Shown: piece after piece, positions 53,630 through 63,894 of the stretch
Layout: the number at the start of each line of letters is the position of its first letter
How positions within the stretch are numbered: the first letter of the stretch is position 1
Assembly: GCA_963457665.1 (NCBI GenBank)
Contig: OY735201.1
Location: forward strand, 30,301,841-30,365,840
Direction of reading: 5' to 3'
Source: Thysanoteuthis rhombus
Lineage: Eukaryota; Mollusca; Cephalopoda; Oegopsida; Thysanoteuthidae
DNA length: 64,000 nucleotides
Translations under genes and position numbers: made by a program
Notes under the pieces: model-generated
What the model was told of the DNA's origin: nothing
Databases searched by the model: none
What the model saw: only the letters and a program-made list of their open reading frames with translations

Positions 53630-54560
53630 TTACTTTCAACCTAAATGATCACACCCACAAACTATGTATGAAGGACAACTCTGAACTTATATATGTCAAA
53701 ACAAAATCCAACCACCTGAATACAATCATAAAAAAGATCCTTAAATCCATATAAACTAGGCTAATAGAGAATTCTTCTAAGGAAACAATATTTAACAATG
53801 TTAGCCACAAATAATCTAAAGGACAGCAGTTTTACTGAGATTAGATCTAAATACGAAATACTGCGAAAAAGTAAAAACCAATAGAATAAAACCCAGTAAC
53901 AACAAAAAAGAGAAGAGGTAAAAGATTATCTGATATGCACCATCATTTAATCATTAAGTCAAAACAAACATTGGGAGGATTTCCTTCAAATCTATAGACC
54001 CACCAGCAACCCATTTTATAAAATGTTTAATAAAAACAAACTGGAACTAAGCTATAGCTGTATATACTGCTTTCAAAAAAATATCAAAAAAGCATATCAT
54101 GAGGAATAATACTAACAGAAAAAAAAATAAAAACGAATCAGGCAGCAATAGTGCAAATAGCAATGGGTGCCCTTTGCAAAACAAATATTTAAGAACTTAT
54201 ACTGTATACCACGCTGGAATATCAACCCTAGAAATATCCTTAGAAACGAAATATTACACAGGAATATCCAAAACACTATTTGAATCAAGATCAGCCAAAC
54301 ATACTTTCAAATGAAAAGTACAAAACAATACACCACTATCAACATATGACTGGGAGCTCAAAGATAGCAATCTTATTCCGGTAGTAAAATGGAAATTGTT
54401 GAAATAACACACACACTTACCAGAAGACTGAAACTTCGAACTACTTATGTCGAAGTGGGAAAAATCGAAATTATCACTTTTAAGACAGACTTACTTAATG
54501 GAAAAAATGAAGTAGTTTTCAAGTGTTGATACCGCTCAAAATTCCTACAAAAAATAGTAT
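53630..54560 (+). mobile_element. PLE-like retroelement C-terminal relic, second lineage
   Basis: In shifting plus frames: VTFNLNDHTHKLCMKDNSEL, IYVKTKSNHLNTIIKKILKS, RLIENSSKE; then KTNIG/FLQIYRPTSNPFY, KMFNKNKLELSYSC; then NSNGCPLQNKYLRTYTVYHA, YYTGISKTLFESRSAKHTFK, STYDWELKDSNLIPVVKWKL. This is the order SNHP--I-K-IP, KTNIGK-FL, KIFN-N-IKLSYSC, CPL-GKC---VYQA, YIGLTE-FK-RY, HIWELKD---VKW-I found in a widespread animal family of RT plus GIY-YIG proteins. The lineage differs from the other PLE relics here. YIGLTE has become YTGISK and there are many stops. The usual CNLC cysteine block after the last motif is lost. Confidence 0.7.
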
Positions 54561-55085
54561 AAATTTCATCCTAAGTACTCTAATTACAGGTATACTAAAC
54601 TCGGTCACCATAATTGCCTTATTATACCCCCCCCACACACACACAATAAGCACACTTTAATCTTCAAAGACGAATCACACTATCTCATTCATAATCATCT
54701 TTGATTTATAGAATTTAACCCACGAAGAATGTGAGGGGAATAAACCACAATCAACTAATGCCATGTAATCTCATGTAACTAAACTCATCCTACTTAACTA
54801 ATGGATCACCAACATGACAGAGAAAAAGTGTCTCAGACAGCCAACATAATTCATGATGACCAACCTTAGGGACAGAGATTTAAAACTTACTTCTCCAACG
54901 GGAGATGGATAAACAAACAAGAAAAAAATATATTGATTGAAGCATCAAATCAAGAGGATAATTCCGAGAAAAAGGAATGTGTAAAGTGTGTGTGTGTGTG
55001 TGTGCTAACAAAAATAAGTGATAGTGTGTGTTAGCTGAAATAAGGATTATGTTTTCTAGGGGTTAGAGGTCGGTAGGTTTTTTTG
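54561..55085. other. Spacer with (CA)n and (TG)n
   Basis: C8 then (AC)n lies at 54628-54646, and (TG)n at 54985-55004. No gene. Confidence 0.55.
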
Positions 55086-55522
55086 TTCGGTGTTGGCAGT
55101 CAGCATTTTTCGATTCTGAGTTTGGTTAGTCATAGGATTATGTTAAAACACACTAGTCTTTGATAGTGTTACACTGAGATAACTGTTGATTCGACGCACT
55201 TCTTTTTGTTGTGGGTACTTCGTAAATCAAAGTTGTGGTCTAAATGAATTAGTTTTGTTATAGGTGCGTTGGAATGTTCATCTGTTTTAGGTCCTCTACA
55301 GTGTTCGTATACCCTTTTTTGAGTGGATTGGTGGTTTATTCGAAGTATAATTAAGGACAACCCTGACAAGGGGTTGCATATATGTGTGCCTCAAACTTAT
55401 TGTTACTTGGTATTTTGGTGGTCAAGTCTCCGATAATCTTTATAGTAATTTATATGTCTTGGATTCTGATGATTTACCACGTATCGTGTGGTCTGTGAAT
55501 TGATTGGTATTGAGATGTATCT

Positions 55523-55533
55523 ATTCGGTGCGA
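55523..55533 (+). repeat. Left copy of 11-bp target-site duplication
   Basis: ATTCGGTGCGA, identical to 55937-55947, flanks the LINE insertion exactly. Confidence 0.85.
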
Positions 55534-55895
55534 AGAGACAGACCTGCAAACTGAGAAGTATGCAACGTGCACATGAGAAAATCATGCTCAACCTTACATG
55601 GAGAGATCACAAAACAGCACAGTATATAAGGAAGAAAATAGGTGTTCGTGACATCATAGAAACTATTAAAAAAACTCAAATGGCAATGGGAAGGCCATGT
55701 TGCAAGAATGAAAGATGACCGATGGACATCACGTCTCACGACATGGATCAACAGAGATCACATAAAAAACCGAGGCCGACAGAACACAAGATGGAGAGAT
55801 GAACTTGACAGATTCAGGGGATACTGGCTCTGCGAGCCAGGGAATTGTGGCGAATCCTGGGGAAGGTCTGTGTCCAACGACGGACGTTAAAAGAC

Positions 55896-55936
<41 letters not shown>
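55534..55936 (+). mobile_element. RTE-like LINE insertion, 5'-truncated, with TSD
   Basis: It starts at AGAGACAGACCTGCAAACTG (reads RQTCKLRSMQRAHEKIMLNL), passes TWRDHKTAQYIRKKIGVRDI, GHVARMKDDRWTSRLTTW, and RGRQNTRWRDELDRFRGYWL. It ends AAAAGACTGATGATG with 13-14 GAT units up to 55936. Flanked by ATTCGGTGCGA on both sides. One frameshift near 55680 and a short deletion (usually WL-DAHDREMW) distinguish it. The insertion lies inside the minus-strand PLE, so it is younger than that element. Confidence 0.92.
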
Positions 55937-55939
<3 letters not shown>

Positions 55940-55947
55940 CGGTGCGA
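55937..55947 (+). repeat. Right copy of 11-bp target-site duplication
   Basis: ATTCGGTGCGA directly after the (GAT)n tail. Confidence 0.85.
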
Positions 55948-56640
55948 TATTGTTTTTAAATTTTTACAAGTTTTTTGTGTCTTGTAAGCTTTTTTTTTGC
56001 ACTGTGTATGAAATGGATGGGTATTGGGGATCTCTATAGGTGTGTGATATAATTTCCTTCGTTCTTCAGATATTGGAGGCTGCATATCCTGAGGGCTCTC
56101 AGGTAGGAACTAATGATGATAACCAACTTTATTCTATTGTTGTGAATCGAGTGGAAATCAATAAGGCCATTTTTGCAACTGAACTGTACATATCCTAATT
56201 ATTCTGTCTATGGGTAGGGCTAATGTTATTTTGTATTTTTAAGATGATTTCTGGGGGGAGGGGGCCAAGCATCATTTGACTGGTGTGATAGTGTAGAGAA
56301 ATCAGACGTCTAAGCTTGCCAATAATTTGTCTCTAATTGTTTTCAATCTGTTGAGAGTGTCGGCCGAATTCCTATGTATGAGGGACTTATGGTGCCTAAG
56401 AAGATGGTAAGTATTTAGCATTGGCTTTGGCCATTTTATGGGAGTGCTATCTAACTTTTGTTGCGCTGGACATACTAGTTTCTTTGTTGATGTTCTCAGC
56501 GTCTTTCCATGTGGGTGTCATCGTTGATGAGAATTGTTGATCTTCTGTGATAGGCGTCTGTGTCCATGATAACAATACAGCCATGCTTGTCTGATGGTGT
56601 TATAGTTAAGTGTTTCAATCCTGGCTAGTTAATTTTCAAC

Positions 56641-57570
56641 TCTAATATTGCCAGATGAATAATAATACACTGATCATATAAATTGGGAACCGTAGCACAG
56701 TGAACCACTATCAATTGTTACAAATGCGAAGATACTCGCTGGCTAATATTTCCTTTTCCCAAGTTAACATCCCCATCTTATCTCGTGGGAAACTTGCCTG
56801 CTTGAGTACAGTGTGCAAGCCAAGTGACCTAATATTAAGTAATATTCAGAGGCAATCTTACTTTCATTACAGAGCTACAATTATTCAGAATCTTCTAATT
56901 GTACTATATGAGATGAAATTATGTTAGAATCATTCCTTGTCCAATCTGCAATCACTGTGCTTGCTCTTTAGAGGGTCGTGGAGTTATCTTTCTCAATGAT
57001 ATGTGTTGGGCACAGTGAATTGGCGCACAGTGAATTGGGTCACACCAATTCTTTCGATGAAAATTGATCCTTTAAATTTCATGTAGTTTACTGAAAACTA
57101 AATGAGCTTCTTAATATTACTTTTGTGTAACTTTTTTCTCTTAAATCGCTTTTGAGACTGTGAATGCGATTTTGTCTTAAATGTCCCTTATAGTGTGTCA
57201 AACTTTTCCCAATGAATACTGGAAAGATCTTTACGATCTCTCTTGATAACAGAATACGATTCGAACATATTTTAATAAAATATGTCATTGGTCTCACTGT
57301 GACTTCTTCGAATCGTGCAGCTTTATATTGATTTTCTTTTCCCCTGGGGCTGATTCACTGTGTACTAGGATGGAGGCAGAGTGGATAAGAAATTGAAACA
57401 AAAACAAATTCTTGCCTGTTGCTGACTTACATAGATAATCCTTCTTTTCATCTTCATATAATCTTTCACAGCCAACAGAGTTGATCTTTCTTTTGTTACC
57501 AAATTACATAAATAAAATTAGATTCTACATAAGATAATTATTTCAGAATAACTATGCCCCGGTTTACCAC
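56641..57570. other. Gene-free DNA
   Basis: Short frames; the direct string CACAGTGAATTGG occurs twice at 57011-57037. Nothing recognised. Confidence 0.5.
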
Positions 57571-57599
57571 ACGCACATATACGTACGCACACACACACA

Positions 57600-57644
<45 letters not shown>

Positions 57645-57790
57645 CACAACTATTTCATTTTCCCTTATTCTCTCTTCGTTTCCTTTCTCTTCCTTCAACT
57701 TCTTTTGCTTTTTCTTTTCTTCCCCCCCCCTCTACTTCTCTCCCCCCCTACTTCTTCCCTCCTCTCCCCCCCCTCTCTCTCTCTCCTGAT
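57571..57790. repeat. (CA)n microsatellite followed by polypyrimidine tract
   Basis: (CA)n at 57587-57642, then C/T-rich DNA with C8-C10 and (CT)n runs to 57786. The 137-codon plus frame here (THTHTH, PPPSTSLPPYFFPP) is a low-complexity by-product. Confidence 0.9.
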
Positions 57791-58284
57791 AAATTCTTTT
57801 TTCATATTAAAAACTCAAAGAGAAAACATTCACTGTTGAGCCTTCAATTTTCTCGCCGCCTTTTCATGTCTTGGTTATCAGACTATGCAGGCATCTTTGT
57901 ACTTAATGAAACCCCTAAACGCGTAAAGCGAACGGATTTAATGATAACACTTCCTATACATCATTAACAACGAAACAATACAAGGGCAGATTCAGGATTT
58001 TGACCAGAGGGATATAAAGGTCCAAATGGGGGAATATTGTTTTGCAAATAAATAAAAAAAAGGAAAAGAAAAAAAAGGAACCAGATTTCAAACATCAAAA
58101 ACAAGAACTGACATTTGAGTTGTTGCTTTTTCGGACTAAAATTGACAGAAGAGGAAAATAAAGAAAATCAATGAAAGAAATTTGTCCAACAATCAATAAA
58201 TAAAGATATATAAAGAATAGGACGTAGGACAATTTACTCGTATTAGATGAAAAACAAAATAATATTTTTCGGACAAAAGACTTT
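57791..58284. other. Spacer left of the inverted LINE copy
   Basis: A-rich plus strand; probably the flank of the minus-strand LINE end. No gene. Confidence 0.5.
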
Positions 58285-58712
58285 GCCGTCTGCTTCTATG
58301 ACGAGCGTGATTGCGATAAACTCTGTCATGTATTACCGATAAACATATCTATCCATGTTTTGTCTGGCCTTTTCCTACTGCGTTTACTACCCTACGACCA
58401 TTAATCGATCAACATTTTGCTTCATCGGTTGTCCCTTCACGCTATGAGCACTTGCCATCTCCATTTTTGATGCCTGATCACTTATACGATATCCTTCGGC
58501 CTGACCCTCCCTTTGAACCATCTTGATCTTTTTCTATCGCCAAGAGTTATTCCTAACATTGCTCTCTCTGTGTGTCTCTATTTATACTGAATGTCATCCA
58601 GCAAATCTTTATACGTCGGCTTATTTCATTTACATGGCCTCTCTCTAGCTTTATCGCTTGGCCGAGGTAAATGTAGTCCAGAAATTCTTCTAAGGCTTCC
58701 CCGTCTCCGAAT
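58285..58712 (-). mobile_element. LINE (second RTE-like family), 3' segment
   Basis: Minus-strand reading from 58702: GEALEEFLDYIYLGQAIKLE, HVNEISRRIKICWMTFSIN, then QRAMLGITLGDRKRSRWF, KDIV and KWRW, then RKRPDKTWIDMFIG. This is the region after the RT core (YIYLGQ, EI-RRI--W--F, RAMLG-T--D--R, GRP-K-W-D). The family differs from the (GAT)n-tailed one. Stops and a small deletion are present. Directly to its right lies the RT of the same family in the opposite orientation. Confidence 0.75.
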
Positions 58713-58719
58713 CATCTGT

Positions 58720-59365
58720 CTATGAATAGTGACCTTACTACACAAGAAAGGAGACAATACGGACCTAACAATTACGAACAACTCTCGATAATACTTACAA
58801 ATAGAATTTTTAAAGACATTTTAAACGAAAACCAACCGCGTGAACAAGCGGGCTTTAGAAGTGGCTATTCAGCATTAGACCCTTACATACATTAAAACGG
58901 CTAATCAAAAAGACATCAGAATTGACAAACCACTTTTTTGGTTTACGTATATAATCAAAAAAAGCTTTGACTCAGTACAACACACGGTGGTCTTAAACTA
59001 AATGCCACCAGAAGAAGGTATGAATCAGGATTATATAAAAGCAATAGAAAATATATACGAAAATGGTGCTGCGATAATTTGACTAAATGGAGATACAAAC
59101 AAGATAAAGATTGGAAAAGGAGTGGGACAAGGGGATATTATACCGCCCAAACTCTTTGCAGTGAGCCTTGGAAGCCCTTTTAGAAAAATAAAACAGATTG
59201 GGGAAATCGTGGGAAAAATAGACGGAAAATATTTGAACAGTTTAAGGTATTGTGATGATAATGCACTAGTGGCAGAAACTGCAGAGGATCAACAAAACAT
59301 GTAAAATGATCCTGATTGAGAAAGTTTCTTTTTTAAATTGGGTTTACTAAAATAATGTTCGATGG
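58720..59365 (+). mobile_element. LINE (second RTE-like family), inverted RT segment
   Basis: Plus-strand reading in shifting frames: LHKKGDNTDLTNY, REQAGFRSGYSALDP, KKAFDSVQ-like text, YIKAIENIYENGAAII, then in frame 59122-59304 GQGDIIPPKLFAVSLGSPFR, KIDGKYLNSLRYCDDNALVA and ETAEDQQNM, then KIMFDGK near 59355. YCDD is the catalytic motif (usually FADD or YADD), with aspartates intact. Several stops upstream. The segment ends just before the point at which the neighbouring 3' segment starts in an intact element. Confidence 0.8.
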
Positions 59366-59544
59366 TAAATGACTGACTAATCACTCAGAAGAATTTCGAC
59401 TGACTTGTGTAGCTCAAACGTGGTTGGATGGATAAATTCACAGGCAAAAGAAGTGGATTTGAGAACGATTGTCAATCCTTCTTTACTGTATACATACGTA
59501 CATTCATACATATATATATATATAGTAGGAGCGGAAGGAGACCA
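59366..59544. other. Spacer with short (TA)n
   Basis: TA repeats at 59508-59524. No gene. Confidence 0.55.
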
Positions 59545-59905
59545 AACACCTAAAGAGACAGGAAGCAAACACCCCTGATCCCTCCTCTCACAGACCCATC
59601 TCATTTCAAACCAAATGTTTCTCTCATCTACACAGATAAAAACGCATCCCATCCCATTCCAACTAAACAATCAAACAACAGAAATATTGCCATTTCTCTC
59701 CGCTGCATCAAAACATGGGAAGAGCACAAATTTTTCTGTGAACCCTTGCAAATATTTTCTCTTAGAGAGATGTCTGGCTCCAATCGAAATGCATCGAAAC
59801 ATACCCTCGCGATGATAAAAAAATTGAGATGTAACACCTATCAATTGAGTTTTTTTTTTTCTTCGCCTTCCGATGGTCATTTTCATCGACATTCAGTCGG
59901 ATCAC
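59545..59905 (+). repeat. Repeat family X, plus-strand copy
   Basis: AACACCTAAAGAGACAGGAA, CTCACAGACCCATCTCATTT, CTACACAGATAAAAACGCAT, then TTCGCCTTCCGATGGTCATT and GTCGGATCACTTCACATGTA, then TA repeats. Same order as 52025-52385. Confidence 0.75.
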
Positions 59906-60084
59906 TTCACATGTACAATACAAACACAAATATATATATATATATATATTCATGCAGATACATCCATATACATACGCATACATATATACATACTCATAAA
60001 TACATTTATAGACATACACACTTAGAAATACATGTATACACATACATACATACAAACAAATGCATATATATACGTACATACATG

Positions 60085-60163
<79 letters not shown>

Positions 60164-60176
60164 ACGTACACATTTC
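59906..60176. repeat. TA/CA microsatellite complex
   Basis: (TA)n at 59930-59949, interrupted ATACATACA, (CA)n at 60087-60112, (TA)n at 60117-60160. Tail of repeat X. Confidence 0.9.
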
Positions 60177-60194
60177 TGAGCTTTAGCGAAACGT

Positions 60195-60560
60195 TCTAAT
60201 CTTGTAGTACAGCGGATAAGCTCTAAGATTATGGCCAATTATCCATGAAATTGTTAACAAATTTAGTCCACACCATAGCATTAATTTTCAGTTGTGGAAA
60301 GAAGTCCGATTTGACATCTGAGGACCGTAACTGGTCAAATCCAAGATTGCCGCCAGTCGACTGGGTCTAATTTTCAAACGCTTTTAATTTTGGAATTTAG
60401 TGCTGGGGAGTATGTCGATCATGTACCAAGCAGTGTTTCACTGAAATAGCATAGTACTATACAGCAGATGGTGCTAATTCTTTCAGCAATGCCATGGGTA
60501 ATTAACGGACCAGAATTTATGACGTCATCATTCGCAATAATTTTCCGTGTCAAATCACAT
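60195..60560 (+). repeat. Copy of the 31.7 kb foldback family (outer arm)
   Basis: AAGCTCTAAGATTATGGCCA, ATTTTCAGTTGTGGAAAGAA, TTAGTGCTGG---TATGTCGATCA, TTAACGGACCAGAATTTATGA and ATCATTCGCAATAATTT follow the order of 31705-32175 on the plus strand. The middle (equivalent of 31860-31985) is mostly deleted. Confidence 0.75.
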
Positions 60561-61534
60561 TGTCGGATGCAGTAATGAAAAACATACACCCTACCTCTGC
60601 AAAAGGGTTTCCTAGCAGTTCTGCAGCATCGGATATGCTCGGTGGTACAGTAAAAGTATACTAAAGTCACGACACTCAATTCAACCCACTGACATCTGAG
60701 CTGTAAAAGCAAATGATACAGTATTTTTGATTGTCTGTTGATGAGCCGTTTGTGTAGGGTTAACAAATTATAAGATTTGTTTGTCTTTTTCTGATTTCTT
60801 TGAATTTGTGAATAAAGTATTGACAATATTTAAATGTTTCAATTTCTTTAATGTTTTCAAGCCCGGTGTTGTCAATTGTGATGTGTCTTATTTTTAATCC
60901 ATCGAATTTGAGAGAGACTTCCAGAATCGAATAACTGAAATATCGCATCTAAATTGGCAATCCTGTGTTCGTGAGTCGCCTGTCCTGTTCTAAATGAGTC
61001 TAAGGCTTTTGTATCTCGGTGCGTGTATGTGTGTTTGTAGGAAAAACTAATATCAGTCTCCAATTATCTTTGCATGTATTAACTTGCACGCCACTCTTCC
61101 TATATTATTGAATAAAAACCAATGGAGGCTATCTATCTTCGTCCTTCATCTGAACAACAAGGCTGTGTGTTCTTACTGAACGACCTTTCCCAGCTGATGT
61201 TGACTCAGTTTAAACACTCAGCGCTCATGGTGATTATTGTACATTTTTTATACGACACATAGGAGACGTTGACTGGTTACGCATTTCTTTATGACCGATG
61301 CTCTTTTAATCCGTTCGGATAAAAGCCTTGTTCTTGCTAATTGCAATACATGACTTGTCCTCAATACATTCATCCTGAAATAAAAATATCTCAAATGCAT
61401 AAACGTAATCTTTAAATATATTCCTCTTTCTTCCTCCCTGGCTGTGCGAGTATAAGCTTGCATATATATAAATCGAGGTCATATCGAGAGAAATTTTACA
61501 TGTTGACTGATTTCTTTAAATCATACGATCATTA
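60561..61534. other. Gene-free DNA, possible LINE trace
   Basis: The minus frame at 60760-60948 reads SLKFDGLKIRHITIDNTGLE then IETFKY, which resembles the I-IDG--IE-V--FKYLG stretch of RTE-like LINEs, but the match is short. Otherwise nothing recognised. Confidence 0.3.
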
Positions 61535-61770
61535 TCATGATCATCATTAGCCTTTCAAGTCCATTGTTGGACATCGACCTTTCCAAAAGCCTGTTCTAAG
61601 TGTAAGATACGGGGAGTGATGGGCCAGCGAGGTAGATTCAAGTCCATGGCATGTCGGCAAGAACGGAGTGATCTTAATCTGGCAGCTCAATCTCGGCCTC
61701 CTTGACAACGTAGAACGTACTCGGTACTGTCCTAGATTCTTTTCATTGCGTGTAAGCTTTTTGTTTGCAT
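61535..61770 (-). mobile_element. Old RTE-like LINE 3' end
   Basis: ATCATCATTAGCCTTTCAAG then TCCATTGTTGGACATCGACC TTTCC is a diverged version of the (ATC)n, CGTCGTTGGACATAGACCTTCC end seen at 22.06 and 63.9 kb. The right boundary is uncertain. Confidence 0.6.
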
Positions 61771-62559
61771 CTGCTAAAAAAGCGTTGTTTTTAAGATCAA
61801 CAAAATTGACATATGTTTAGTTTGATTGTCAAATGCAATTGTCTCCAAATGTATGATAGAGGAATAAATACTCATACTTTATTACAATCATTAAAACCCG
61901 TTGTTTTCTTAGGGAAAACAGTCAATTCTTGTTGGATAGTATTTAATTTGCCACAAGGTCATTTTTATTAAACACCAAAGAAAGAACGGTTATGCAAGTT
62001 AACCATTACAGAAGAAAATGTTCATAAGAACTATTTATGTAAAAGATAAACGATGCTAATTCCTTGTTTCCGGTTTGTGCTGTTCACTAACGGAGTGAGT
62101 GTTGCAGGAAATTAAACAAAGATGTCAAAATTCTAGCAAAAAATCAATTTTGGAGGACAAAGCTCCGTTTAATGGCGGTCAGAGAGGTGGAAAGCAATTA
62201 AAATCAAGACGAAAATGAGAGAAAGACAAGCCAAAAAATGATAAATTCGATCTGCTTCATTTAAGAGAAAAGTAAGGATGGAACAATTTTTTTTGCTGAT
62301 GGCCACCATAATCCATTCATTACACGGCATGAATGTAACTGTTGTGACCTTCTATCTAACTGTGCTTGATAAATGACATAAGATACTTTCTGTGGAGAGA
62401 TATGGTTAACAAGTTTGTCCCGTAGGACATCTCTCATTCATTTCTCGTCGCTTGCAGCAAGAGGGGGGCTTTAGTTTACATTTTTGAGCGTGGTGTGGAT
62501 ATCAATCTCCTCCTAGGATTAACTGGACGCCACAAGAGACCCTCTACATTATTTCAAGC
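61771..62559. other. Gene-free DNA
   Basis: Short frames; nothing recognised. Confidence 0.5.
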
Positions 62560-62830
62560 TACTTAGAGCACCTGGAAGCAGAAACATGGAACTTGGCTAA
62601 GAATAGCTCTCAAACTAAAAGCCATGCGACGTGCACAGGACAAAAAATCACTCTAAGATCACGCAGTAAGACCACAAAGCAGCACAATATATCAAAGAGC
62701 AAACAGGTCTCAGGGTATATCCTAGAAACCATTAGCAAATTTAAATAGCAATGGGCAGGTCATGCTGCAAGAAAATCAGACAACCGCAGGAAATCGCTAC
62801 TGAAAATTGTAGCCAGCAAAAAATAAGATG
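62560..62830 (+). mobile_element. Decayed RTE-like LINE C-terminal fragment
   Basis: GCAGAAACATGGAACTTGGC, ATGCGACGTGCACAGGACAA, GACCACAAAGCAGCACAATA, AGCAATGGGCAGGTCATGCT and GCAAGAAAATCAGACAACCG match, in order, the (GAT)n-tailed LINE copies (AETWNLAK; RRAQ; DHKAAQYI; QWAGHA). More diverged than the copies at 20.1 and 55.5 kb; the (GAT)n tail is missing. Confidence 0.75.
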
Positions 62831-63059
62831 TTGTGATGATTGAATAATTTCAGGAAGTGCAAGCTTAGCAAACCAACGACAATGAGTTCATTCCATACAG
62901 ATTGCTTCACTAATCTGGTCAAGAGCTTGAGCAGACCTTACCTGTCATTTCTATAGTCAGGGTGAATGAAAGAAGTGGAGCACCTCTTCTCTAAGGATAC
63001 GACCCTCAATGGAATATGACGGCAGGTGATGAAGCCCCAATTTCTGTTGCATGTGTCAG
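62831..63059. other. Spacer
   Basis: No feature seen. Confidence 0.5.
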
Positions 63060-63319
63060 CTTAGTGATAGTTGCAAGTCTCAAGTCTGGTCAAGACCAGG
63101 ACTTTATTCATATAAGTTTTTTTTATGACCACCCAGGATGCAAGTCAACCGAAGGGATACATCCATTATAATCATATAGCTTCCAGTGTACTCAATCAGC
63201 TGCTGTGTGCACAGGGAATTTTTTCCTAATGAAGAGTTTTTCAATATCTTTCACTCATACGAACCGAGGAACCTCAGCGAGTGAGGCAGACGTGCTAACC
63301 ATTACACTATCCCAGCAGA
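63060..63319 (-). mobile_element. tRNA-Val-derived SINE (or tRNA pseudogene with tail)
   Basis: The minus strand from 63319 reads GGGATAGTGTAATGGTTAGC (A box), CACGTCTGCCTCACTCGCTG (anticodon arm with a CAC anticodon in a CTCACTC loop), then GTTCCTCGGTTCGTATGAG (B box). This follows a tRNA-Val(CAC) layout, with a broken acceptor stem and a mismatched T stem. About 190 bases of unrelated body follow (AAAATTCCCTGTGCACACAG, CCCTTCGGTTGACTTGCATC). Head plus body argues for a SINE, though only one copy is in the window. Not a functional tRNA gene. Confidence 0.65.
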
Positions 63320-63894
63320 CATCAGGACTGCTGTAATTTCAAGGTTACAAGTGTTTTTCAGTGTTTTGAAAGATATACTGCGTCAATATTTTTAGATAAG
63401 TATTCACTGGTGAATATTTTTCAGTCGATATTTTCCAACGTAACAATATCGTAGCATATAGATTTTTAATCAATAATAATGCACCAACAATATCGTTCGT
63501 ATTACTTTACAACGTTGCAAGAGTTCGACTCGCGGAAATATGTGAATGGCAGACAGCAATAGATGTGACAGCAAGTTCATGTTCGGTAGAAAAGGTATAA
63601 ACCAAAAGGACAACATAAGTCCCTAGTTTCGAATATTTTGACTGAATTCGTAATATCTAAGTAATTTGATTTAGTACTTTTTGTAAATTCAAATGAATAA
63701 AAGTTTTATTTTGATTTCATTTTTCATTTTGGATCACAGGAAGAATTGGTAATACTTTGCTTTTAAATTTGAATAATAAAAGTAATTCTTTTATATGAAA
63801 TAAGTAATATTTTAGGGCATTTTTTTTACAACTATTGAAGTAATATCCTTGCTTTGAAGTGACCCCCAATAGTCATACAAAGTCTCTATAAAGT
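63320..63894. other. Gene-free AT-rich DNA
   Basis: Short frames only; nothing recognised. Confidence 0.5.

Larger units (their letters stand above)
55086..56640 (-). mobile_element. Penelope-like relic split by an LINE insertion
   Basis: Minus-strand reading from about 56600: LTITPSDKHGCIVIMDTDAY (an RT block near the N-terminus of many PLEs), LNTYHLLRHH-like text, then RLKTIRDKLLASLDV and, after a deletion, SYLRALRICSLQYLKNEGNY at about 56110-56055. The element is interrupted at 55534-55936 by an RTE-like LINE. Beyond it, at about 55400-55165, comes the GIY-YIG part: IYATPCQGCP, KKGYTN/KRVYEHCRGP, DEHSNAPITKLIHLDHNFDL, ESTVIS. A second deletion lies in the RT core, removing the YxDD region. 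Stops and frameshifts are common. Confidence 0.8.

Noticed and set aside
57554..57967. 137-codon plus frame (THTHTH then Pro/Ser-rich)
   Set aside because: Translation of a CA microsatellite and a polypyrimidine tract. The last 40 codons are ordinary AT-rich sequence with no known motif.
63255..63319. Functional tRNA-Val(CAC) gene
   Set aside because: The acceptor stem does not pair, the T stem is mismatched, and a SINE-like body follows directly.
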